This document shows, one piece after another, positions 1-7,400 of a stretch of 38,005 nucleotides of DNA. The notes below the pieces were generated by a model that was not told the origin of the DNA, did not search any database, and saw only the letters and a program-made list of their open reading frames with translations. A program made the translations under genes and the position numbers. The DNA lies in assembly GCF_016406725.1 (NCBI RefSeq), contig NZ_JAEKNT010000480.1:1-38005 (forward strand), written 5' to 3'. Source of the DNA: Sphaerochaeta sp. S2 (GTDB lineage: Bacteria > Spirochaetota > Spirochaetia > Sphaerochaetales > Sphaerochaetaceae). Each line of letters starts with the position of its first letter. Position 1 is the stretch's first letter.

Positions 1-6
1 GAAAAT

Positions 7-30
7 GGGCAGGCATTACAAATCCTGCCC
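7..30. terminator. Possible terminator hairpin at window edge
   Basis: A perfect 7-bp inverted repeat (GGGCAGG / CCTGCCC) encloses a 10-nt loop. Read on the minus strand it is followed by a short T-run (ATTTTC). No complete gene flanks it inside the window, so it may end a gene outside. The rest of positions 31-134 shows nothing recognisable. Confidence 0.3.
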
Positions 31-134
31 AAAACATTGGCCTTATGCTGCCTCACAATACCCATACCCCTGGAATTTTTCCAAGAATCCTGTCATTTCA
101 CAATAACTTTCTCAGATGACATTTTCCCTTACGG

Positions 135-165
135 TTGACACGCAACTGTTAAAATTGGATAGAAT
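135..165 (+). promoter_or_regulatory. Putative sigma-70 promoter of the HTH-MazG gene
   Basis: A consensus -35 box TTGACA (135-140) is followed by TAGAAT (160-165), which matches five of six -10 positions. The 19-bp spacer is longer than ideal; GATAGA at 158 gives 17 bp with a weaker match. Transcription would start near 172, leaving a leader of about 60 nt before the ATG at 233. Confidence 0.5.
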
Positions 166-232
166 ATCGGACAAATATTTGTAATTTATTGATCTGATGA
201 ATCCATGCTACTATTCCCAGAAGGACAAACCA

Positions 233-769
233 ATGAAAACACTACAGGAACGCATACACCATATTCAGAACCTACTTCACTTGGATGATGCTCAGATGGC
301 TGAGAAACTTGGATTGGAAGAAGAGACATACCAGAGAGGGATTGAAACTTCTTCCTCTGAAATCCTGGAACTTCTTTGTACTACCTTCGGGGTTTCCCTC
401 TCTTATCTTGAAGAAGGGAAGGGCAGTATTTTTTGTGAAAGACCTCTCCCCATTGCCGATATTCTTGCCTTTCGGGATGCACGTAACTGGAAGCAATTCC
501 ACTCTCCCAAGGACCTGGCGATTTCTCTCAGCCTAGAATCCTCTGAATTACTGGAATGCTTCCAGTGGTCTGGTGAGGATGTGCATGCTAAGAAGAAGCA
601 GAAGCAGATGGAAGAGGAACTTGCAGATATTCTCATTTACTCCGTACTGTTTGCCGATTCCATTGGGGTTGATATCCCTACAATTATCGAGAGGAAGCTG
701 CGTAAGAATGCAGAGAAGTATGATGTAAAGAAAGCGTATGGATCAGCAAAGAAGTATACTGAGCTCTAG
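233..769 (+). CDS. HTH-MazG fusion: predicted nucleotide pyrophosphohydrolase with XRE-like N-terminus
   Basis: This 178-residue protein has an N-terminal helix-turn-helix-like segment (about residues 1-55) and a C-terminal MazG/dCTPase-like domain (about 70-170). The MazG metal-binding pattern is visible as ESSELLE, then EEELAD about 35 residues later. MazG-family enzymes hydrolyse (d)NTPs to monophosphate and pyrophosphate. The longest frame opens at 197, but the ATG at 233 is preceded by AAGGA at 221-225 with 7-nt spacing and begins the HTH, so 233 is preferred. The gene has its own promoter-like element and is followed 61 bp later, same strand, by a nuclease-helicase, so the two may act together. 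The substrate and whether the HTH binds DNA are unknown. The MazG call is firm; the HTH assignment is moderate. Confidence 0.85.
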   Translation: MKTLQERIHHIQNLLHLDDAQMAEKLGLEEETYQRGIETSSSEILELLCTTFGVSLSYLEEGKGSIFCERPLPIADILAFRDARNWKQFHSPKDLAISLSLESSELLECFQWSGEDVHAKKKQKQMEEELADILIYSVLFADSIGVDIPTIIERKLRKNAEKYDVKKAYGSAKKYTEL

Positions 770-830
770 TAATTCCTAACGCGACAATTCTTGGAGTGTG
801 GTACACTAGATTGATACCACGGAGGGTGTG

Positions 831-2774
831 ATGCTCGTATACGAAGGGGATAAGCAGCAATTCTTATCTGACGTCCAGGATAATTCAATCGACCAGAAGA
901 TTGAAATGAATATGTGGAACAGGCTTCACAAAAGAGTCAGCTCAAGTGAAGAACAGTCTTGGCGTAACTCATTGAATTACATGCAGAATGTATTACTCGA
1001 CTCTGAGATCCCTGACACCTCCGGTGTTGCTATTGAATTTGGTATACCCAATACCAATAAACGAGTCGATTTCATCCTTACCGGTTTGGACAAAGAAAAT
1101 CAGCACAATGCGGTAATCGTTGAGCTGAAACAGTGGAGCAAGGTTGAACCTGTCCCCTATGTTGACCAACTTCTGGAGGCGGAGATCATCGATGTACAGA
1201 CACGCTTCTCCCATGGGCAGCAAGTAGTTCACCATCCCTCCTACCAAGCATGGTCATACCGCTCCCTTATCTCCAATTTCAACGCAAATGTCCATGCGAT
1301 TCCAATCCATTTGGAGAGCTGTGCGTATTTACACAACTATGTACCACCCGAAGATGACCCACTGAAACAGCACTACTTCCAAAGCATTCTTGATGAATCA
1401 CCAGTATTTTACCGTAGTGATGTGATGAAGCTTAGGGAGTTCATCAAGAAGTACATCCATACAGGGGATGCAAAGCAAACCTTGTACTATATCGATAACG
1501 GTGAAATCAGGCCCTCCAAGAGCCTGCAAGACGCTCTCTCTGCAATGCTGAGAGGGAAAGAGGAGTTCATACTCATAGACGAACAAAAGATAGTCTATGA
1601 GCAGATGCTCTCCTTTGCTCGCAGAAGTAAAGAGGACGGGAAGAAACGGGTTTTCATTGTACAAGGGGGACCTGGAACGGGGAAGACAGTAGTTGCCATC
1701 AACCTTCTTGTGCAGTTGATCAATGATGACCAGGTGTGTGCATACGTGACAAAGAACAGTGCTCCCCGTAAGGTGTTTGAGGCAAAACTCCGCTCTGGCG
1801 CATTCAAGAGAAATAATATCAGCAGCTTGTTCAAAGGTTCTACGGCATTTGTTGATGCAGATACCAATGACTTCGGCACCCTCATTGTTGATGAAGCCCA
1901 CCGGCTCAACAAACGCTCCCAGCAGGGACCAAAGGTTACCGGTGAAGATCAGATCAAGGAGATCATCAACGCAAGCAGGTGCAGCGTGTTCTTTATTGAT
2001 GAAGACCAGCGTGTTACTGCACAAGATTATGGTGACCGGGCTCAAATTCTCTATTGGGCCAAAGCTTTCAATGCAGAGGTGCAGGAGGGGAGGCTTCTCT
2101 CCCAGTTCCGTTGCAATGGTTCTGATGGATATCTTTCATGGCTTGATGGAGTACTGGGAATCCAGGAAGAGACAGCCAATCCCACCTTGGAAGGCATCGA
2201 CTATGACTTCCGGGTAGTGGATGATCCCAATGAACTACGTAGGCTTATTGAAGAGAGAAATAGGGAAGATGATAAAGCCAGGATTGTAGCAGGGTACTGT
2301 TGGGATTGGGTGAGTAAGAACAATCCAGATTCCGTTCCAGATATTACCATTGATGACTTTTCCATGTACTGGAACCTCATCAGTGATGGCACCTATGCAA
2401 TTTCCAAAGGGTCAATCAACCAAGTTGGCTGCATTCATACCACCCAAGGACTTGAATTCAGCTATGTCGGGGTGATCATAGGGGATGACCTCCGATTTGA
2501 AAAGGGGAATGTCATCTCTGATTACACCAAGCGAGCAAGAACCGACCAATCACTGAAAGGATTGAAAGGACCTATCAAGAAGGGTGATCAGGAGGCAATG
2601 AAAACAGCCGACATCATCATACGCAATACCTATCGCACACTCATGAGCCGGGGGATGAAAGGCTGTTATGTCTATTGCATAAATAAAGAGCTTGCTCACT
2701 TCCTGAAAACCAGGATAGCTGGGTATGGAGAAGAAGACAAGAGTCTCTTGTTGGTGGCTGAAAGAGAAGAATAG
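831..2774 (+). CDS. PD-(D/E)XK nuclease fused to SF1-type helicase (DUF2075 / Schlafen group-3-like)
   Basis: This 647-residue protein is a predicted nucleic-acid helicase or translocase with an N-terminal nuclease. Around residues 79-100, VDFIL followed by VIVELKQ fits the D...ExK core of PD-(D/E)XK nucleases. The motor domain shows Walker A GGPGTGKT (about 279-286), Walker B IVDEAHR (about 352-358), FIDEDQRV (motif III-like), LSQFRCNG (motif IV-like) and a late TTQGLEFSYVG motif. This is the DUF2075 architecture. A GTG at 828 lies only 2 nt from the Shine-Dalgarno GGAGG (821-825), so the ATG at 831, spaced 5 nt, is chosen. It probably shares a transcript with the upstream HTH-MazG gene. Family members are often in accessory or defence loci; a defence role here is inference. 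Confidence 0.85.
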   Translation: MLVYEGDKQQFLSDVQDNSIDQKIEMNMWNRLHKRVSSSEEQSWRNSLNYMQNVLLDSEIPDTSGVAIEFGIPNTNKRVDFILTGLDKENQHNAVIVELKQWSKVEPVPYVDQLLEAEIIDVQTRFSHGQQVVHHPSYQAWSYRSLISNFNANVHAIPIHLESCAYLHNYVPPEDDPLKQHYFQSILDESPVFYRSDVMKLREFIKKYIHTGDAKQTLYYIDNGEIRPSKSLQDALSAMLRGKEEFILIDEQKIVYEQMLSFARRSKEDGKKRVFIVQGGPGTGKTVVAINLLVQLINDDQVCAYVTKNSAPRKVFEAKLRSGAFKRNNISSLFKGSTAFVDADTNDFGTLIVDEAHRLNKRSQQGPKVTGEDQIKEIINASRCSVFFIDEDQRVTAQDYGDRAQILYWAKAFNAEVQEGRLLSQFRCNGSDGYLSWLDGVLGIQEETANPTLEGIDYDFRVVDDPNELRRLIEERNREDDKARIVAGYCWDWVSKNNPDSVPDITIDDFSMYWNLISDGTYAISKGSINQVGCIHTTQGLEFSYVGVIIGDDLRFEKGNVISDYTKRARTDQSLKGLKGPIKKGDQEAMKTADIIIRNTYRTLMSRGMKGCYVYCINKELAHFLKTRIAGYGEEDKSLLLVAEREE

Positions 2775-2927
2775 TATGAGTGGCAGAGAACAGTAGGAAA
2801 TTTCGAATATATGCTATTGATGAGTAATCGTTCCCAGAATCCCCAATAACTCTCATGAAATCAAGAATATTTTCTTATTTGTTCTTACCAATCTGTTGAT
2901 TGCAAATTGCCACAACTACTACTATAC

Positions 2928-2957
2928 TATTACTAGAGGTCGAAAATAGGTTATAAT
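2928..2957 (+). promoter_or_regulatory. Putative hipBA promoter giving a leaderless transcript
   Basis: A perfect -10 box TATAAT lies at 2952-2957, with a weak -35-like TATTAC/ATTACT near 2928-2934. The normal start distance (about 7 nt past the -10) falls on the A of the hipB ATG at 2965. No Shine-Dalgarno sequence lies before that ATG, which fits leaderless translation. The TACT-rich stretch just upstream may be an autoregulatory site but shows no clean palindrome. Confidence 0.45.
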
Positions 2958-2964
2958 TAATACT

Positions 2965-3273
2965 ATGATAGCACTAATAAGTCCATCAATAGCCCAGAAG
3001 AAGATAGCACAGAACCTGAAAGAACGCCGGTTGCAAATGAACTTGACCCAAGAAGGGTTATCAGCTCGCTCGGGAGTACCGCTGGCAACCCTGCGTAAGT
3101 TTGAACAACAAGGCGTTATATCTTTTGAATCGCTCTTGAAGCTTATGATGGTGCTGGGGATGTTGGAAGCCATGGTTGAAGCCACTAAGGTTTCACAAAC
3201 TTCATTCTCCTCAATTGATGAAGTCATTGCATTGGAGACTTCCTCAAAGCGGAAGCGGGGAAGGAAAGCATGA
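2965..3273 (+). CDS. hipB: HipB-like XRE-family antitoxin / transcriptional regulator
   Basis: This 102-residue protein has an XRE helix-turn-helix at about residues 14-70: IAQNLKERRLQ, then LTQEGLSARSGVPLATLRKFE. Its C-terminus is basic (KRKRGRK). HipB proteins bind DNA, repress their own operon and neutralise the HipA kinase. The ATG of the next gene overlaps this stop codon by 4 nt (ATGA), so the two are translationally coupled as in classical hipBA operons. There is no convincing Shine-Dalgarno before 2965, and the next in-frame ATG would cut into the HTH, so the start is kept. Operators of the E. coli HipB type (TATCC-N8-GGATA) were not found upstream. Confidence 0.85.
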   Translation: MIALISPSIAQKKIAQNLKERRLQMNLTQEGLSARSGVPLATLRKFEQQGVISFESLLKLMMVLGMLEAMVEATKVSQTSFSSIDEVIALETSSKRKRGRKA

Positions 3274-4502
3274 AACCTTACAAAGCGGTGAAGACCCTAC
3301 TCGTGAAGATCAATTTTGGTAATGAGACCATTCCTGTTGGTCGTCTGGCATTGCGAGATCGTCGTATCTACTTCTCTTTTGAACTGTCTTTCCTCGAAAA
3401 AGGCCTTGAAATTTCCCCATTCTCTCTTCCCTTGCAAGCAGGTGTGAAGACTTTCGACCATAGTTTGTTTGAAGGATTGCCTGGTGTATTCAATGACAGT
3501 CTTCCTGATGGGTGGGGTAGGCTTCTCCAAGATCGTTTCGTTCGCTCTCAAGGTGTCTTTCCATCAGAGCTTTCTCCCTTGGATCGATTGGCAATGATTG
3601 GATCACAAGGTCTTGGCGCATTGGTATATGAACCTGAGTATGATGTTCCTTTTGATGGTGGGCCAGTTGACTTGAACCTTGTTGCATCACAGGCACAAGA
3701 AGTACTTAAGGGATCCTCCTCAGAGTTTGTAAGCCGTCTTCTTGCGTTGAATGGATCCTCCTCTGGCGCACGACCAAAGGCCTTAATTGGTGTTTCTGAG
3801 AACAAAGAGCGAATTCTTCATGGAAAAGAATCATTTACCGCGGGGTATGAGCCTTGGTTGGTGAAATTTCCAAACACACAAGATGGTATCGATGCTGGTG
3901 CTATTGAGTATGTGTATGCCTTGATGGCAAAGCAGTCGGGCATACTAATGCCCGAAGTTCACTTGTTCTCAGCCCATGAAGGGCCGGGGTATTTTGCTGC
4001 CAAGCGGTTTGATCGAAATGGGGCTAATCGCTTGCATATGCATACTGCTAGTGGGTTGTTACATGCTGATTTTCGCTTTCCCTCACTTGATTACCAAGAC
4101 TTGCTGAATCTTACATCCATGTTGACCAGGGATGTCCGGGAGGTAGAGAAAATGTATCGTCTTGCGGTATTCAACGTCCTGGCACACAATCGCGATGACC
4201 ACGCGAAAAACTTTAGCTTCCTCATGGATGCACACGGGAAGTGGACACTTTCTCCGGCCTATGACCTTACCTTCTCCTCCGGCCCAGGAGGGGAGCAAAG
4301 TACTATGGTCATGGGGGAAGGAAAGTATCCTGATGTAGAGCATCTTCTCAGGCTGGGCCTTAATGCCAAGCTTTCGAAGCAGCAGATTGCTTCAATCATC
4401 GACCAGACTCGTACTGCAATCTCAGGGTGGAATACGCTTGCAAGGCAATATGGCGTGAGTAATGAGAATATATCCTTGATTTCCCAGAAGATCTGTCAGT
4501 AA
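3270..4502 (+). CDS. hipA: HipA-family serine/threonine kinase toxin
   Basis: The 410-residue product matches HipA kinases throughout. The N-terminal domain has the typical FEGLPGVFNDSLPDGWGR segment (about 68-84). The kinase domain shows a probable ATP-contacting lysine in WLVKFP (K199), the catalytic segment HNRDDHAKN (306-314) and the metal-binding YDLTFS (D332). The Ser-rich loop NGSSSGARPKA (161-171) occupies the region of the autophosphorylated loop in E. coli HipA. HipA toxins phosphorylate a translation factor, glutamyl-tRNA synthetase in E. coli, and slow growth; the target here is not known. No key residue appears missing. The gene converges on the DUF2779 gene with only 3 nt between stop codons. 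Confidence 0.9.
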   Translation: MKPYKAVKTLLVKINFGNETIPVGRLALRDRRIYFSFELSFLEKGLEISPFSLPLQAGVKTFDHSLFEGLPGVFNDSLPDGWGRLLQDRFVRSQGVFPSELSPLDRLAMIGSQGLGALVYEPEYDVPFDGGPVDLNLVASQAQEVLKGSSSEFVSRLLALNGSSSGARPKALIGVSENKERILHGKESFTAGYEPWLVKFPNTQDGIDAGAIEYVYALMAKQSGILMPEVHLFSAHEGPGYFAAKRFDRNGANRLHMHTASGLLHADFRFPSLDYQDLLNLTSMLTRDVREVEKMYRLAVFNVLAHNRDDHAKNFSFLMDAHGKWTLSPAYDLTFSSGPGGEQSTMVMGEGKYPDVEHLLRLGLNAKLSKQQIASIIDQTRTAISGWNTLARQYGVSNENISLISQKICQ

Positions 4503-4505
4503 ATC

Positions 4506-6482
4506 CTAGCGGCAGAGGTCTTTCAGCCCTTCCCAGATCATGACCATCGCCATCGTATCCAATTCGCAGTACTTCAGAAGGGCCTTCTGTATTTCGCTAC
4601 GTTCATAGTCTGACATCTCCTCAAATTGCATCCTTGCATATGCAGTGAGAGCTGCACCCCCTTCCCTGAGTTCATCATCACTGCTCAGAATTTCGAGATC
4701 CTTCTCAGAGACATCCTGGAACATCCTTGGTAGCAGCTTATAGGGGTCAGTTACCTTTCCTTCCTTAATCTTGACCCATTGCCAATCCTTGAAATTAGTA
4801 CTCTTGATTCCTCCCTCCATCCCATAGATTGGCTTTGAGTATTTCTCTTGTAACAACGTTGAGCTATTCAGTATTGCCGGGAGTACCTGTTTGATGGAAT
4901 TGGACCCCTTTGTAGCTGGATCATAATAGTAACGTTTCACAACTTCCCACAGATCAACCATATCTCTTTCTCCGCTCCACTGCTCAGAGGATTTGCCTGT
5001 TGCATGGGTGATGGTCTTGATGAAGCTTTGGAGTTGCGCTCTGTCAGTAATGGGGCCTGTATCAGAGGTGAGCTGCTGATAGATCAAATTGAGGAAAGTA
5101 TTCTCATGATTGGAGTAGCGAAAAACACTTCCCTCATCATGTTCCAGTTGTTCTTTCAGTGCCCGTATGAACTCGTAATTGGGAAATACCCCTCTCTCTG
5201 TGTTCAGATACTCTCCAGCGTGTTCAACAGTACCGTCTTCACGAACGATATGATGGGAGAACTGAAAGGCAACTCCTTCATAGGGATGGAGACCTGCATT
5301 GAAGGGGATAGCAACCATGGTAGTCTCGAAGTCGATGAAGTGAAGGGGGAAAACCCAGCTCTCCATTTCTCTTTTCAGGTTTTCTCGATCAATCCAAGGA
5401 GAATCGTCTCTTGTTTTGTACTTTTGAATCTGCAGCCATTGTCGTTCACTCGCCGAGATCCCTGGTTTTGTATCGGGTTTTGGATGAATATCACCCTCAC
5501 TGATGTCATCCATCTTGATGATACCGTCTTCGATCAGATTATCTTTTCTCCTGAAGTTCCAGACATCCAAGACAGTCTGGCATGCAAAGTCCTCATCGCT
5601 CCATCCAAGAACCTCTCTCCAGCACTCTTTCTTACCGCTCTTGAGATTCGATTCTTCATTGTCATCGGTAGTGTGGAACTCACATGCAGCGCATTTCGAG
5701 GCAATGGGGGTATGTATCTTTGTATCGGTACTATAGGAATCTGCCAAGAACTCAACATATTGGGAGAACTGCAGGGAGGTGTTATTGACTTCATGCTGAC
5801 TCTGATAGATTCTCTCGCATTCAATGTCCACAGGTACGGTGCAGAGAATCGGGGGTGTTAGGTCATCCTGGGTAAGGGTATCTGCTATGGTGACACCCTT
5901 TCGTCCTGTTTCATCTTTGATGAGCCGGAACTTCTGGTTCAATCTATCGGTTGGGCAAACAGCAGATTTGTCAGCCATCATAAGATGTGCTGATATCTTA
6001 TAGTGTGGGAAAGCTAGGGAAAGCACATACTTCTGGAAGGCAGCATCATAGAGATACGGCTTCCATTTTGCACTGATCGTTCCATCTCGGTTGGTAAAAG
6101 GATGTGGTTCTCTAGGATCGAATGATTTGGCCTTCACCTCATAGAGCCTGATTTGCTTGCCCTCTTTTACCAAGATATCGGCGCGTATAAAGAGGTTTCC
6201 GGTTGCAATGGCTGCTTCATAGAGTATGACACTATCAGCTTGTAGCAGCTCATTGGTTTCCTTGAGCGATTGCCCATAATCAAGACTCTTGATCTCATGA
6301 CCACCTGGAAAATAGCATTTTGCAAGCTCCCCAACCTGAAATCCCCCATCTGCCAGGGCAAGCAGGAAGCTGTCATCAAGATTCTGGTTTGCATAGCACT
6401 CTTTCCCTGTATAGAAGAGCTTTGTTGGGCATTCAGTTGCCAGCTTGAATCGGGATTTTGTCAGATACCTTTCTCTTGCCAT
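4506..6482 (-). CDS. DUF2779-type protein: Cas4-like nuclease plus DEDD exonuclease-like domain
   Basis: The 658-residue product resembles DUF2779 proteins. The N-terminal half has a PD-(D/E)XK/Cas4-like core (ADILV, then LYEVKAKS). An early cysteine (ECPTKL) and a later cluster (CAACEF ... KKECW) fit the four-cysteine iron-sulfur arrangement of Cas4 and AddB nucleases. The C-terminal half has HFIDFETT, the first motif of DEDD 3'-5' exonucleases, with later acidic motifs near RDMVDLW and KYCELDTMAM. It is therefore a predicted DNA-processing enzyme with two nuclease centres. The frame opens at 6497, but the ATG at 6482 has AGAGGAAG immediately upstream and is preferred. The biochemical role of DUF2779 proteins is, as far as I know, not established. 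Its place beside hipBA and a nuclease-helicase suggests defence or repair. Confidence 0.8.
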   Translation of the reverse strand: MARERYLTKSRFKLATECPTKLFYTGKECYANQNLDDSFLLALADGGFQVGELAKCYFPGGHEIKSLDYGQSLKETNELLQADSVILYEAAIATGNLFIRADILVKEGKQIRLYEVKAKSFDPREPHPFTNRDGTISAKWKPYLYDAAFQKYVLSLAFPHYKISAHLMMADKSAVCPTDRLNQKFRLIKDETGRKGVTIADTLTQDDLTPPILCTVPVDIECERIYQSQHEVNNTSLQFSQYVEFLADSYSTDTKIHTPIASKCAACEFHTTDDNEESNLKSGKKECWREVLGWSDEDFACQTVLDVWNFRRKDNLIEDGIIKMDDISEGDIHPKPDTKPGISASERQWLQIQKYKTRDDSPWIDRENLKREMESWVFPLHFIDFETTMVAIPFNAGLHPYEGVAFQFSHHIVREDGTVEHAGEYLNTERGVFPNYEFIRALKEQLEHDEGSVFRYSNHENTFLNLIYQQLTSDTGPITDRAQLQSFIKTITHATGKSSEQWSGERDMVDLWEVVKRYYYDPATKGSNSIKQVLPAILNSSTLLQEKYSKPIYGMEGGIKSTNFKDWQWVKIKEGKVTDPYKLLPRMFQDVSEKDLEILSSDDELREGGAALTAYARMQFEEMSDYERSEIQKALLKYCELDTMAMVMIWEGLKDLCR

Positions 6483-6651
6483 TCTCTTCCTCTCCATATG
6501 ATTGTCACTGCATAGTATACAGCAGTCGAGTCAACGATACACAAAATCATTTGGTATGAATGAACAGGTTGCTTAGATGTAAATATTGACAAGACGGTGG
6601 TTCTAGCTCACGCTCTTGCTGAATACACCGGATAAAGGAGAACTATTCCTC

Positions 6652-7230
6652 ATGGCTAATATCAACAACAAGAAAAACAACATACCCCGTAGGCATTTAC
6701 TCAGTGGGTCACAGGCGCGCCAGGTTCTGAACGAACTGGCAGAGAAAGATGCAACTATTGCCAAGGAAATTGAGAGACTTTCAGCCATGGTTTTCAATGA
6801 CGTGTCGGTGGATCAGGTTGCCTCTTCGGTATTCCTGGCACTTGATGGTATCGACGTTGAAGAGTGTTGGAATGCATCGGGTAAGCAACGGGGAGGGGGC
6901 TATCGAGATGAGTTTGATGTTGCTGATGAGATGATTATGGATGCTTTGCATCCCTTCACACATCAAATTGAGGTGTTTTACCAAGCAGGAGAATATGCTG
7001 CAGAACAGGAGTACCTGCATGGGGTGCTTTTAGGGATCTATCAGTTAATAGAGGATTCAACTTCCGAATTCTTTGACAACTATATGGAAGACTATCCCGA
7101 GGAGTTAAAGCAGGAGTTGATTGATAACTGGAAGAAGAGGCATCCAAATGATGAGGATGGGTTACAGAAGCTCAATACCTTCATAGAGAAGCATTGCCCT
7201 GCTTGGAGCACGGAAGGTACTGAGCTATGA
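6652..7230 (+). CDS. Hypothetical acidic cytoplasmic protein
   Basis: I do not recognise this 192-residue protein. It starts with a basic Asn/Lys-rich segment (residues 1-20), followed by mostly helical, acidic sequence with many Glu and Asp. It has no signal peptide, membrane segment or cysteine cluster. One notable stretch is GKQRGGGYRDEFDVADEM. A TTG-initiated frame opens at 6616, but the ATG at 6652 follows AAGGAG (6635-6640) with 11-nt spacing and is preferred. A consensus TTGACA at 6586-6591 may be its -35 box, although no good -10 box follows. It is a single gene between the divergent DUF2779 gene and the converging ATPase gene. Codon use looks ordinary, so it is probably a real gene. 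Confidence 0.65.
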   Translation: MANINNKKNNIPRRHLLSGSQARQVLNELAEKDATIAKEIERLSAMVFNDVSVDQVASSVFLALDGIDVEECWNASGKQRGGGYRDEFDVADEMIMDALHPFTHQIEVFYQAGEYAAEQEYLHGVLLGIYQLIEDSTSEFFDNYMEDYPEELKQELIDNWKKRHPNDEDGLQKLNTFIEKHCPAWSTEGTEL

Positions 7231-7274
7231 GAGTTGTGTTTGGTTTTTCTTGCTAGTGACCATAAATAGAAAAA

Positions 7275-7328
7275 TTCGCTATGCAAGACAAATTATCAAT
7301 TTTATCGTTAAAAGTACGCCATAGCGAA
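7275..7328. repeat. Inverted repeat in the convergent intergenic region
   Basis: Nine-base arms TTCGCTATG (7275-7283) and CATAGCGAA (7320-7328) are exact reverse complements separated by 36 nt. Related motifs follow: AAAAGTACGCCATAG near 7310 and AAAAGTACTCTATGG near 7350 look like diverged direct copies. The 170-nt gap between the stops at 7230 and 7401 otherwise holds nothing I recognise. It could be a weak bidirectional terminator or a decayed repeat. Confidence 0.4.
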
Positions 7329-7400
7329 CAAATATACATAGTTATAAGGAAAAGTACTCTATGGAAGACACACAGCCAGGAGGAATCAGATGGAGAGAGC

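Noticed and set aside
1398-2045. 215-codon minus-strand frame
   Set aside because: It is antisense to the helicase motor motifs of the 831-2774 gene and shows no domain.
5004-5861. 285-codon plus-strand frame
   Set aside because: It is fully antisense to the DUF2779 gene, has no ribosome site and resembles no protein family. The opposite strand carries clear conserved motifs.
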